Shown here piece after piece: positions 34,389 to 42,991 of a DNA stretch of 64,000 nt; the first letter of the stretch is position 1; each line of letters opens with the position of its first letter. Source of the stretch: Neoluteolibacter marinus (GTDB taxonomy: Bacteria; Verrucomicrobiota; Verrucomicrobiia; Verrucomicrobiales; Akkermansiaceae); assembly GCF_014904755.1 (NCBI RefSeq), contig NZ_JACZFQ010000023.1, forward strand, positions 62,001-126,000. The letters run 5' to 3'. Both the position numbers and the translations under genes were made by a program. Under the pieces are notes generated by a model. It made no database searches and was not told the DNA's origin. It saw only the letters and a program-made list of their open reading frames with translations.

Positions 34389-34786
34389 GCCGGAAACCAC
34401 CGGTATGGCTGCAGCTTGAGTTCATCCGCAGGATGCACGCTCGCCAGCTCGCTGAGCATGGAGGAAGGACGGGAGTCCGCGACGAGGACCTGCTGCGGTC
34501 GGCGTTGAACCGGCCCCTCGACAAGTGGGATTACACTGAGCCGAAACCGGATCTCTGCGAGCTCGCCGCTGCCTATGCGTTCGCCCTTGCGAAAAACCAC
34601 CCGTTCTTTGATGGCAACAAGCGCACCGCGGCCGTGGCGTGCGAAACCTTTCTGGTTCGCAATGGCTTGCTTCCGACTGCAAGCGAAGAAGAAAAGTACC
34701 CCTTTTACCTCGGCCTCGCCTCCGGCGAAATCGACGAATCCAGCTTTGCCAACTGGCTCCGCGGCCACACGGCTCCCCTTTCATGA
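34385..34786 (+). CDS. doc: Doc/Fic-family death-on-curing toxin
   Basis: The 133-aa protein has the Fic motif HPFFDGNKRTAAVACE (residues about 74-89, HxFxDGNKR) and the GGRTGVRDEDLLRSAL helix of the Doc group. Doc proteins phosphorylate EF-Tu and arrest translation unless bound by their antitoxin. The partner is the overlapping AbrB-type gene instead of Phd. The GTG start overlaps the antitoxin stop, and the TGA overlaps the ATG of the thymidine phosphorylase gene. The toxin is therefore embedded in a metabolic transcript. Confidence 0.86.
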   Translation: MSRKPPVWLQLEFIRRMHARQLAEHGGRTGVRDEDLLRSALNRPLDKWDYTEPKPDLCELAAAYAFALAKNHPFFDGNKRTAAVACETFLVRNGLLPTASEEEKYPFYLGLASGEIDESSFANWLRGHTAPLS

Positions 34787-36024
34787 AACTCCACGTCCCC
34801 ACCCTCATCTCCCGCAAGCGTGAGGGAGAAGCTCTCGATCCCGCCGAGATCCGCCTGTTGGTCGACGGTTACACCTCCGGCGAAATCCCCGACTACCAGA
34901 TGTCCGCCTTTGCGATGGCGGTCTATTTCAAGGGCATGAATGCCGTGGAGACGGCCGCCCTGACGCGCGCGATGCTGGAAAGCGGCGACGTCTTCGAACA
35001 TCCGGCCGGACATCCGCCGGTGGTCGACAAGCACTCGACCGGCGGCATCGGCGACAAGGTTTCGTTGATCCTGGCCCCCTTGGTCGCCTGCACCGGCGTC
35101 TGGGTGCCGATGGTCTCCGGCCGCGGCCTCGGCATCACCGGCGGCACCCTCGACAAGCTCGAATCGATCCCCGGGTTCAAGGTCGGCATCTCCCTCGCCG
35201 AGGCAGGGACGATGCTGGAAAAGATCGGCGTGGTAATGATGGGCCAGACCGACCGCTTCTGCCCGGCCGACAAGAAACTCTATGCCCTCCGCGACGTCAC
35301 CGGCACGGTGCCGTCGATCCCGCTGATCACCGCGTCGATCATGTCCAAGAAGCTCGCCGAGTCGCTCGACAAGCTGGTTCTCGACGTGAAGTTCGGCAGC
35401 GGCGCCTTCATGAAGACCGAGGCCGATGCACGCGTGCTGGCCGACTCGATGATCGCCGTGGGCAAGGAGATGGGTGTCGAGGTGCACGCCATCCTCAACC
35501 CGATGGCCGAACCGCTGGGTCGCGCCGTCGGCAATTCCCTTGAAGTCGTCGAGTCGCTGGATTGCCTCGAGGGCGGCGGCCCCGCGGACCTCCGTCAACT
35601 GGTCCTCGATCTCGCGGAGAAGATCAGCCCGGTTCCGCGCGTGGAACTCGAGGGCATGCTCGACGACGGCCGGGCCCGCCGGAAGTTCGACGAACTGGTA
35701 TCCGCCCACGGCTGCAATCCCGCTGACCTGCCGCGACTCGGAGACATCCACCGCGCCCCCCTGATTCGCGAATTCCCCGCTCCCGACACCGGCACGGTGG
35801 TCAAGGTGGACGCCGGGATCGTCGGCCAGGCGGCCCTCCAGCTCGGCGCCGGCCGGGCCCGCGCGAACGATGGTGTCGACCATGCCGTCGGCTTCGACCA
35901 ACTGGTCAAATGCGGCGAGCCGATCCACCAGGGCCACCCGCTTTGCCGTATCCATGCGCGCACCGTGGTCGACTTCGAAATCGCGGAAGCCATGCTCGGG
36001 CAAGCCATCGTCATCGAACCATGA
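34783..36024 (+). CDS. deoA: thymidine/pyrimidine-nucleoside phosphorylase
   Basis: The 413-aa protein phosphorolyses thymidine (or pyrimidine nucleosides) to base and deoxyribose-1-phosphate. It has SAFAMAVYFKGMNAVETAALT (N-terminal helices), DKHSTGGIGDKVSLILAPL (phosphate site), VSGRGLGITGGTLDKLESIPGF and SKKLAESLDKLVLDVKFG, all family blocks. The C-terminal PYNP domain reads VDHAVGFDQLVKCGEPI. The length is slightly shorter than E. coli DeoA (440). The ATG at 34783 overlaps the toxin stop, and its stop overlaps the next gene by 4 bp. Confidence 0.93.
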   Translation: MKLHVPTLISRKREGEALDPAEIRLLVDGYTSGEIPDYQMSAFAMAVYFKGMNAVETAALTRAMLESGDVFEHPAGHPPVVDKHSTGGIGDKVSLILAPLVACTGVWVPMVSGRGLGITGGTLDKLESIPGFKVGISLAEAGTMLEKIGVVMMGQTDRFCPADKKLYALRDVTGTVPSIPLITASIMSKKLAESLDKLVLDVKFGSGAFMKTEADARVLADSMIAVGKEMGVEVHAILNPMAEPLGRAVGNSLEVVESLDCLEGGGPADLRQLVLDLAEKISPVPRVELEGMLDDGRARRKFDELVSAHGCNPADLPRLGDIHRAPLIREFPAPDTGTVVKVDAGIVGQAALQLGAGRARANDGVDHAVGFDQLVKCGEPIHQGHPLCRIHARTVVDFEIAEAMLGQAIVIEP

Positions 36025-36827
36025 GCCGCAAGCCCCATCCCGCCGTCCGCCTGGTCGGAGGCCTCGTCATCCTCATTCCCATCGGCCTGATCGTCTGGAA
36101 GCTCACCGGGCCCGGCAAGCAACCGGATTACCCGCGTTGGGAAAAAGAACAGAAGCGGATGGAGGCGGCCGTGAAGAAGTTCGAGACCCGCCAGGCGGAA
36201 GACGCGGACATCCAGCTTGTCCGCAAGCTGCTCGCCGAGGACCTCGACGACCGCGACTTCTCGTTCGCCACCGTCGCCGGGGCCTGCTCGGGCAGGAACG
36301 TCATCCCCCTCGACGGCCGCGAGAGCCACCGCCGGGTGGTCGCGGCCGTCAACGCGGCCCTCGACCGCGCCATGGCCGACCTCGGGGCCGAAGGTTCCCC
36401 CGTCCGCTCGCTCCGCCGCATCAACGAGGTGTCCCGCTACTTTGAGGACGCCTTGCACCGGAGTCTCGATGCCGAACCCGACCTCGCTTGCGATATCCCT
36501 CACAACAAGCGGGGCGAAGCCCAGCGCAGCGGCTACCCCGACTTGCGGATCGTCCACCAGCCGACCGGCGACGTCTTCTACCTCGACCCCAAGCTCGTCC
36601 AGGACGACTCGTGGAAGAGCACCCTGCGCTCCTTCTACTTCGCCCCGAAGGACGAGACGCTCAAGATCACCGACGACGCGGTCCACCTCCTCGCCGGCAT
36701 CGGCCACGATGGCAACGATGGCGCCTGGAAGTTCACCGGCCACAAGCTGGTCGATCTCTCGAAGCTCCGCGTCCGCCTGAAAGCCGAGTTCCAGGCGTCC
36801 AACGCGGACGTCTATCCCGCCGATTGA
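36021..36827 (+). CDS. membrane-anchored protein with possible PD-(D/E)XK-like motif
   Basis: The 268-aa protein has an N-terminal hydrophobic helix (VRLVGGLVILIPIGLIVW, residues about 9-26) and then a soluble domain. RSGYPDLRIVH, a short beta pair and VFYLDPKL match the PD-x(14)-DxK spacing of PD-(D/E)XK nucleases, a motif also frequent by chance. WKSTLRSFYF and TLKITDDAVHLLAGIGHDG follow. No family is named with confidence. The start overlaps the deoA stop by 4 bp, so it is in the same transcript as the toxin-antitoxin genes. Function is unknown. Confidence 0.65.
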   Translation: MSRKPHPAVRLVGGLVILIPIGLIVWKLTGPGKQPDYPRWEKEQKRMEAAVKKFETRQAEDADIQLVRKLLAEDLDDRDFSFATVAGACSGRNVIPLDGRESHRRVVAAVNAALDRAMADLGAEGSPVRSLRRINEVSRYFEDALHRSLDAEPDLACDIPHNKRGEAQRSGYPDLRIVHQPTGDVFYLDPKLVQDDSWKSTLRSFYFAPKDETLKITDDAVHLLAGIGHDGNDGAWKFTGHKLVDLSKLRVRLKAEFQASNADVYPAD

Positions 36828-36829
36828 CG

Positions 36830-37270
36830 CTATTTCAGGAGGGCGGCGTGGATTTCCTGCCAGTCGTCCAGGTTGTTCAGGTTGACCGCGTCGCGGAATG
36901 CCGTCGCGTCGTCCGGCAAGCCGGAAGCCGCCAGAATCGACCTGCGGGTTTCATCGTCATGATGGTAGCCGGCGATCGCGGCATTCAGCTTCGAAACCGT
37001 CTCCGGATCCGTCTTCACCCCCGGGCGCGATGCGACCCATTCCTCGAACCGGGGATAGGTCGGCCGCTCGTCCGCGATGAAGGCCAACACCTCCGCACGG
37101 TCGAGGCCGAGGCCATCGATCACCATTTGATCGAAGCCATGCCCCGCACCGGGATACCCGTCGGCAAGCAAGCCCTTCGCCTCGAGCGAGACCTTCAACC
37201 ACAGGCGGGGCAAATGGAGCACGCCGAGGGGGCCGGCGATGGCGGAACTGATGAGAGGAACAATTTTCAT
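36830..37270 (-). CDS. DUF5069-like protein
   Basis: The 146-aa protein has RLWLKVSLEAKGLLADGYPG and FDQMVIDGLGLDRAEVLAFI followed by PTYPRFEEWV, the typical DUF5069 pattern seen in verrucomicrobia. Its function is unknown. The ATG at 37270 gives the family start (MKIVPLISSAIAGPLGVLHLP). Transcribed convergently with the preceding gene and divergently from the sulfatase gene, it stands alone. Cytoplasmic location is presumed because no signal peptide is seen. Confidence 0.72.
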   Translation of the reverse strand: MKIVPLISSAIAGPLGVLHLPRLWLKVSLEAKGLLADGYPGAGHGFDQMVIDGLGLDRAEVLAFIADERPTYPRFEEWVASRPGVKTDPETVSKLNAAIAGYHHDDETRRSILAASGLPDDATAFRDAVNLNNLDDWQEIHAALLK

Positions 37271-37363
37271 GGCAGCCTCAACCAAGACACGGAGCGGGCT
37301 CCCGTCAAATGGCCGCTTGCAGTGCCCCACCCGATCCTTGCAAGACCGCACCGGTCCCGCCGT

Positions 37364-39553
37364 ATGCTCGGATCCATGCGAGCACTCCTGTCCCTGCTAC
37401 TCGTCGGCACCGCCCTTTCCGCGCCGGAGCGGCCGAACATCCTTTTCCTGTTCTCCGACGACCACGCGCTGAACGCGATCTCGGCCTATGGCGGCCCCCT
37501 GAAAGACCTCGCCCCCACCCCCAACATCGACCGCATTGCCAACGAGGGGGCCGTCTTCACCCGGTCCTATTGCTGCAATTCGATCTGCGGGCCTTCACGC
37601 GCTGCCATCCTCACCGGCAAGCACAGCCACATCAACGGCTTCCTGGACAACGACAAGGCCCGCTTCGACGGCAGCCAGACCACCTTTCCCAAGCTGCTCC
37701 GCAAGGCCGGCTACCAGACCGCGCTGATCGGCAAGTGGCACCTCGTCACCCGGCCGACCGGCTTCGACCACTGGGAAATCCTCCCCGGTCAGGGAAGCTA
37801 CTACAACCCTGACTTCATTACCCCCACCGGCAAGAAGCACGAGGCGGGCTACGCCACCGACATCATCACCGACAAGGCGATCCGGTGGCTCGACCAGGAG
37901 CGCGACAAGTCGAAGCCCTTCGTCATGATGTGCCAGCACAAGGCGCCCCACCGCAACTGGTCCCCTGCTCCCCGCCATCTCGGCCTGTTCAAGGACGTGA
38001 CATTCCCCGAACCCGCCAGTTTCCGCGACGACTACGCCAACCGCAGCGCGACCCTCGGCGAGCAGGAGATGACCGTGGCGCGCCACATGTCCTGGGCGCA
38101 CGACATGAAGTTCAAGGGCCCCAACCTCTTCCCCGACACCTTCACCCAGATCGGCAACGGCGAGTACGCCCGCATGACACCGGCTCAGAAGGAATCCTGG
38201 GATGCCGCCTATGAGCCGGAAAACCAGGCGTTCATCGCCGACATGAAAGCCGGCAAACTCGACGAAAAGACGGTCACCAGCTGGAAATACCAGCGCTACA
38301 TCAAGGACTACCTGCGTTGCGTGCGCGCCGTCGACGAGAACGTCGGCCGGATGCTCGACTACCTCGACAAGAGCGGTCTCGCGAAGAACACCCTGGTCAT
38401 CTATTCCTCCGACCAGGGCTTCTACCTCGGCGAGCACGGCTGGTACGACAAGCGCTGGATGTTCGAGGAGAGCCTCTCCATGCCCTTCATCGCCCGCTGG
38501 CCGGGGGTGGTGAAGCCCGGCACCCGCAACGACACCCTGATCCAGAACATCGACTACGCCCCGACCTTCCTCGAGGCGGCCGGCGTGGAGGTTCCCGCCG
38601 CGATCCAGGGCAAGAGCCTCATCCCCGTCCTCAAGGGCGAAACGCCAGACGACTGGCGCAAGGCGATCTACTATTTCTACAGTGGTGAAGCCACCCACCA
38701 CGTGCCGGCTCACGACGGCGTCCGCAGCGAACGCTACAAGCTGATGTATTTCCCCGTCACCGGGGAATGGAACCTCTTCGACCTGGAAAAGGACCCGCAT
38801 GAAATGCAGTCCGTCCACGCCGACCCGGCCTACGCCCCGGTGCTCGCCGAGATGCAGGAAACCTACTCGAAGCTGCGCGCAAGCTACCACATGAGCGCCG
38901 CCACCGTGCCCGCCAACCGCTTCGGCGAGGATTGGTGGAAGAAGCGCCACGAAGCCAAGGTCCCGCTGGCGAAAAAGGGCGGCCACGACCTGGTGTTCAT
39001 CGGCGACTCCATCACCCAGGGCTGGGAAGGCCACGGCAAGGCGACCTGGGAGAAATACTACGGCAAGCGGAATGCCCTCAACCTCGGCTACTCCGGCGAC
39101 CGCACCGAACACGTCCTGTGGCGGCTCATGAACGGCGAGCTCGAGAACGTCGACCCGAAGCTCTTCGTCATGATGATCGGCACCAACAACACCGGCCACC
39201 GCCAGGATCCCGCGGAGCAAACGGCCGATGGCATCAAGTTGATCCTCGACCTGCTCCGCGACCGCAAGCCGGATGCGAAGATCCTGCTGCTCTCGATCTT
39301 CCCCCGCGACGAGAAGCCCGATGGAAAACTCCGCCAGCTCAACAACGCCATCAATGCGCGGATCAAGGAATACGCCGACGGCGACATGATCCATTGGCTC
39401 GACGTGAGCGGAACCTTCCTCACCGCCGATGGCATCCTGCCCAAGGAAACCATGCCCGATTTCCTCCACCCCCAGACGGCGGGCTACGATATGTGGGCCA
39501 AGTCGATCGAAGCCAAGGTCGCCGAGTTGACCGGCACGACCGAGGTCAACTGA
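37364..39553 (+). CDS. secreted sulfatase fused to an SGNH/GDSL hydrolase domain
   Basis: The 729-aa protein has a signal peptide (LLSLLLVGTALSA) and a sulfatase domain (about residues 18-515). NILFLFSDDHALN supplies metal ligands and CGPSRAAILTG holds the formylglycine cysteine (CxPSR). LIGKWHL and IYSSDQGFYLGEHGWYDK are further sulfatase blocks. From about residue 540 an SGNH domain follows: VFIGDSITQGWEG (block I Ser), GTNNTGH and DFLHPQTAGY (block V, D and H). The fusion would remove sulfate and acyl groups from the same polysaccharide outside the cell. Two start ATGs (37364, 37376) are equally possible. Confidence 0.92.
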   Translation: MLGSMRALLSLLLVGTALSAPERPNILFLFSDDHALNAISAYGGPLKDLAPTPNIDRIANEGAVFTRSYCCNSICGPSRAAILTGKHSHINGFLDNDKARFDGSQTTFPKLLRKAGYQTALIGKWHLVTRPTGFDHWEILPGQGSYYNPDFITPTGKKHEAGYATDIITDKAIRWLDQERDKSKPFVMMCQHKAPHRNWSPAPRHLGLFKDVTFPEPASFRDDYANRSATLGEQEMTVARHMSWAHDMKFKGPNLFPDTFTQIGNGEYARMTPAQKESWDAAYEPENQAFIADMKAGKLDEKTVTSWKYQRYIKDYLRCVRAVDENVGRMLDYLDKSGLAKNTLVIYSSDQGFYLGEHGWYDKRWMFEESLSMPFIARWPGVVKPGTRNDTLIQNIDYAPTFLEAAGVEVPAAIQGKSLIPVLKGETPDDWRKAIYYFYSGEATHHVPAHDGVRSERYKLMYFPVTGEWNLFDLEKDPHEMQSVHADPAYAPVLAEMQETYSKLRASYHMSAATVPANRFGEDWWKKRHEAKVPLAKKGGHDLVFIGDSITQGWEGHGKATWEKYYGKRNALNLGYSGDRTEHVLWRLMNGELENVDPKLFVMMIGTNNTGHRQDPAEQTADGIKLILDLLRDRKPDAKILLLSIFPRDEKPDGKLRQLNNAINARIKEYADGDMIHWLDVSGTFLTADGILPKETMPDFLHPQTAGYDMWAKSIEAKVAELTGTTEVN

Positions 39554-39686
39554 GGCCCCGCAGGCGCGGTGGTGTCACCGCGGTAGCCGCCGCTGATCCC
39601 GGCAGCCATTCAACTTCCCGCGGTTTCACGATCCCGCCTACGGTTGGGGATGACAGGTCAGCCTCAAGTGGACTACATCTAACGCC

Positions 39687-40712
39687 ATGAAAGCCATCGC
39701 CATCACCCGCAAGCTGCCGCTCGATCACCCGGAGTGCTTCGTCGAACTCGACCTTCCCGATCCGGTCCCCGGCCCGCGCGACCTGCTGGTGAAGGTCAAG
39801 GCGGTCGCGGTGAACCCGGTCGACTACAAGGTCCGGCAGATGCGGGCGGAAAGCGACACCGCGCCGAAGATCCTCGGTTGGGACGCAGCAGGGGTGGTCG
39901 AAGCCGTCGGCAACGAGGTCTCGCTGTTCCGCCCCGGCGACGAGGTCTTCTACGCCGGCGACATCACCCGCCCCGGCTCCAATGCCGAGCTGCAATTGGT
40001 CGACGAACGGATCGCCGCGAAGAAGCCCGAGACCCTCGGTTTCCCGGAGGCCGCCGCGCTGCCGCTGACGGCCATCACCGCTTGGGAATGCCTGTTCGAC
40101 CGGATCGGTCTGACCGCAGGCGACCTCGACCATGGCAAGGACAAGGCCCTGCTCATCCTCAGCGGAGCCGGCGGCGTCGGCTCCATCGGCATCCAGCTCG
40201 CCACCACCCTCACCGGCTACACCGTGGTCGCCACCGCCTCGCGGCCCGAGAGTATCGCCTGGTGCCAGGAAATGGGAGCCCACCGCGTGATCAACCACCG
40301 CGGCGACTGGCCCGCCGAACTCAAGCAGCTCGGCTTCCCCCACGCCGACGCCATCGCCTGCTTCGCCGACACCACCGGCCATTGGAAAGCCATGGCCGAC
40401 GCCATCGTTCCCCAAGGCACGATCACCGCCATCGTCGAATCACCGACCGTGCCCGACATCGGCTTGTTGAAGCCCAAGAGCGCGACCTTCGCCTGGGAGT
40501 TCATGTTCACCCGCCCGATGTTCCAGACGCCGGACATGATCGAGCAGCACAAGCTGCTGAAAGAGGTCGCCGCCCTGGTCGACGCCGGCCGCATCCGCAC
40601 CACCATGCGCGAGAACGGCGGTCTCCTCACCCCCGGCTCCCTCGCTGCCGCCCATCGCGACCTCGAGGCCGGATCGATGATCGGCAAGCGGGTGCTGGAA
40701 ACCTCGTGGTGA
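39687..40712 (+). CDS. zinc-type alcohol dehydrogenase-like/quinone oxidoreductase (MDR family)
   Basis: The 341-aa medium-chain dehydrogenase/reductase has an N-terminal catalytic domain (VKVKAVAVNPVDYKVRQM) and a nucleotide domain with LSGAGGVGSIGIQLA (GxGxxG). GWDAAGVVEAVGNEV and LPLTAITAWECLFDRI are zinc-free ZADH-like blocks. The Cys/His zinc ligands of true alcohol dehydrogenases are absent, so it is probably an NADPH-dependent quinone or enone reductase. The substrate is unknown. It is followed at 1 bp by the phytanoyl-CoA dioxygenase-like gene, so the two are probably one transcript. Confidence 0.88.
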   Translation: MKAIAITRKLPLDHPECFVELDLPDPVPGPRDLLVKVKAVAVNPVDYKVRQMRAESDTAPKILGWDAAGVVEAVGNEVSLFRPGDEVFYAGDITRPGSNAELQLVDERIAAKKPETLGFPEAAALPLTAITAWECLFDRIGLTAGDLDHGKDKALLILSGAGGVGSIGIQLATTLTGYTVVATASRPESIAWCQEMGAHRVINHRGDWPAELKQLGFPHADAIACFADTTGHWKAMADAIVPQGTITAIVESPTVPDIGLLKPKSATFAWEFMFTRPMFQTPDMIEQHKLLKEVAALVDAGRIRTTMRENGGLLTPGSLAAAHRDLEAGSMIGKRVLETSW

Positions 40713-40713
40713 T

Positions 40714-41367
40714 ATGAGCCTCGACCCGCACGGCTGGGACCGGGTGCCGTCACACCTTCCACCGCAACTCCTGCGGACCTTGCGCGACGAAGCCTTCAAG
40801 GCGGGATCCGCGGGAACCCGCTGCCTGCTCGACAATCCCGCCGTGGCGGAGGCCTCGCGCGAAGTGAAGCGACGGCTGCAAGCGCTGGGCATCCTGCCCG
40901 CCGCGGCGGTGGCGATCCAGGCGATCGCCTTCAACAAGACGCCGGAGATCAATTGGAAAGTCGCCTGGCACCAGGACCTCATGTTCCCCTTCGCCCGTCC
41001 GGTCAGCAGCCCGGGCTACGATCTTCCTTCCCGCAAGGCAGGCATCGACTATGCCCGCCCGCCACTCGCCGTGCTGGAGGACTTGCTCGCTGCGCGACTT
41101 CACTTGGACGATTGCCACGATCAGAACGGTCCATTGCGGGTCAGCCCCGGCACCCATCGTTCCGGGATTATGTCATCGGACCACGCGGCCGCCGCCGGCC
41201 GCAGCGGCGAAGTCACCTGCCTTGCCGGCGAAGGCGACCTGATCCTGATGAAGCCCCTCGCTCTCCACGCCTCTTCGCCCTCCCTCATCCCGGGGAACCG
41301 CCGGGTGCTGCACCTCGTCTACCATTCCGGGAGCCGGCTGCCGGAAGCATGGCACCGGGCGTTGTGA
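40714..41367 (+). CDS. phytanoyl-CoA dioxygenase family protein
   Basis: The 217-aa protein has the Fe(II)/2-oxoglutarate facial triad pattern. WHQDLMFPF supplies H-x-D, and LALHASSPSLIPGNRRVLHLVY has the distal His and the Arg that binds 2-oxoglutarate. NGPLRVSPGTHRSG is the usual middle block. It probably hydroxylates a small organic substrate, which cannot be identified. The start ATG lies 1 bp after the stop of the upstream reductase. It is convergent with the LURP-one-like gene. Confidence 0.84.
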   Translation: MSLDPHGWDRVPSHLPPQLLRTLRDEAFKAGSAGTRCLLDNPAVAEASREVKRRLQALGILPAAAVAIQAIAFNKTPEINWKVAWHQDLMFPFARPVSSPGYDLPSRKAGIDYARPPLAVLEDLLAARLHLDDCHDQNGPLRVSPGTHRSGIMSSDHAAAAGRSGEVTCLAGEGDLILMKPLALHASSPSLIPGNRRVLHLVYHSGSRLPEAWHRAL

Positions 41368-41371
41368 AACG

Positions 41372-41857
41372 TCACGACTCCGACTCGTCGTGCAACACCT
41401 GGTCGATGACGATGCACGCCGCGAGGATGGACACCTCGTCCTCACCCTCGGCAATGCGGACGCCATAGGTGTCCGACATGCTGAAGAACTCCTTGTCGAC
41501 CGTGGCAACCACCCGCCCACCGCGGATGAACTCATAGTCATGCGTCCAGAACCGCCCCTGGATCGTGTAGTCGTTGGGCCCCGGCACATCGAGGGTGAAC
41601 TCCTTGCTGAACCAGCCGAACTCCTTCACGACCTCCGCGAACAAGCTACCATTCCGATGGATCTCGTAGCGGGGCATCATCGAGAACATCTTCTGCGCGA
41701 TGAAGGCAAGCTCCCGCCCGGCGGGATCCTGGAAGGAAAGCTTGTCGCCCCACGAGAATGCTTCTCCCTCCACCCGGAACGCGGTGTTTCCCGCCGAGTC
41801 GCGGATCACGAAGTCATCGCCCCAAGACCAGAACTTTTCACGAATCTGATAGATCAC
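41372..41857 (-). CDS. LURP-one-related (tubby-like) protein
   Basis: The 161-aa protein has YQIREKFWSWGDDFVIRDSAG, FSWGDKLSFQD, MFSMMPRYEIHR and FWTHDYEFIRGG, repeated aromatic beta-strand motifs of the LURP-one/tubby C-terminal family. KEFFSMSDTYGVRIAEGED and AACIVIDQVLHDESES close the domain, as in many bacterial members. The role is unknown; a phospholipid scramblase-like fold is known for the family. No signal peptide is present. Confidence 0.88.
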   Translation of the reverse strand: MIYQIREKFWSWGDDFVIRDSAGNTAFRVEGEAFSWGDKLSFQDPAGRELAFIAQKMFSMMPRYEIHRNGSLFAEVVKEFGWFSKEFTLDVPGPNDYTIQGRFWTHDYEFIRGGRVVATVDKEFFSMSDTYGVRIAEGEDEVSILAACIVIDQVLHDESES

Positions 41858-41953
41858 GCCGAAGACTCGGAGAACACCGCGTCAGCTGCAGCTACAATCT
41901 CCTGCCCGTCTTCGACTCACGGGAGAAGAACATCCAATCCCACGGATCGCAAT

Positions 41954-42985
41954 TCACCTCCCCCCGTCGGATTTCAATATCTCCATGATTTCGTAACGAA
42001 GATCGTCCGGCACCCTGGATGGTTCCACCTCCCTCGCCGGATCATCAGGATCGAGCAGCTTGTTTGCATACGCAACGAGATAGAACCGCCGAACCTCGGG
42101 CCGATGTGCCCCGTAAATCCCGGCGACCAAGGTCTCCTCGGTCTGTTTTCGAGACATGTAGCTCTCAGCCGTGGTGAGCAACCTTCCGCTGGAATCCTCT
42201 CCGGCCAGGGCAATCACCCGATCGACGACTTCCGTGGAAACCGCTCTCGACGTCCCGATGCGGTGCGCTCCCCTGAGGGCTGCACAAATCGCCTCTTCCC
42301 GGGACCCCGGCATGGTTCCCCTGACGGTTCGTTGCGGCCCCAAATCACGGGTGACTCCGGCATCGGGACCGGTCGCGAACGGATCCGGATCCCCGGACGA
42401 AGCAGTACCAAGCCACCCCTTGCTCCATGGCGGGTCGGCAGGTAGTTCGTCGAAGAGACCAAGCAATTCGACGGGATCCTGCCATCCCATGATTTCGGTC
42501 CAAACGGGGCGAAGCCGCGCCGTCGAAAGACCGAAGGTCCGGTTCCGGATCAATTCCCAAGCAAGGTCCGGCCGGGCGGTGATCCCTGCTCGACACACCT
42601 CGACCGTTGAAAGGCCTGAAAACCCCCGCTCCCCGTGAGCCTCGTTGAATCCGGCACCCAGCGCGGCCTCTAGGTCGACCAAGCACCACTCTCCGAGCAA
42701 TTCGCATTGCAGGTCCGAAATCTCATGAGGAGCAAATCGCCCTTCCCCGAGGATCTTCCATGCCGCTGCGAAGGCCGCCGCGGGCGCACTCTTCTCCGGA
42801 CGACCAAAGCGACGGGATCCTTGCTCCCCGGACTGCATTCCGGATCGATGTTTTGAATTGGTCCCATCCAAATCCGCAACCTGATGCCTCCCCTCCGGAT
42901 TCCTCCCAAACCCCGACATTGCAACTGCTACGCCCGTGATCAGCGCGGCAAGCAGGGTGGGCCAATAGCGAAGGGATGCGTTCAT
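41954..42985 (-). CDS. secreted/membrane-anchored hypothetical protein
   Basis: The 343-aa protein has an N-terminal hydrophobic segment (WPTLLAALITGVAVAMSGF) and a long, mainly helical remainder with no recognised motif. Pieces such as DPVELLGLFDELPADPPW recall the short helical-repeat style of verrucomicrobial paralogous hypotheticals. Composition is less GC-rich by eye than the neighbours. It lies 6 bp after the 42992 gene on the same strand, so they form a pair. Functional assignment is not possible. Confidence 0.6.
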   Translation of the reverse strand: MNASLRYWPTLLAALITGVAVAMSGFGRNPEGRHQVADLDGTNSKHRSGMQSGEQGSRRFGRPEKSAPAAAFAAAWKILGEGRFAPHEISDLQCELLGEWCLVDLEAALGAGFNEAHGERGFSGLSTVEVCRAGITARPDLAWELIRNRTFGLSTARLRPVWTEIMGWQDPVELLGLFDELPADPPWSKGWLGTASSGDPDPFATGPDAGVTRDLGPQRTVRGTMPGSREEAICAALRGAHRIGTSRAVSTEVVDRVIALAGEDSSGRLLTTAESYMSRKQTEETLVAGIYGAHRPEVRRFYLVAYANKLLDPDDPAREVEPSRVPDDLRYEIMEILKSDGGR

Positions 42986-42991
42986 CTCGAC

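Noticed and set aside
34161-34786. Toxin-antitoxin genes as part of a mobile element
   Set aside because: No integrase, transposase or flanking repeats were seen; the genes are embedded in an overlapping chromosomal operon.
36488-37363. Upstream in-frame extension of the sulfatase
   Set aside because: It overlaps the 36021 gene and, antisense, the DUF5069 gene; the signal peptide begins only at 37364-37376.
39565-39582. Perfect 7-bp hairpin (CGCGGTG/CACCGCG) after the sulfatase
   Set aside because: It lacks a T-run, so it could not be called a terminator with confidence.
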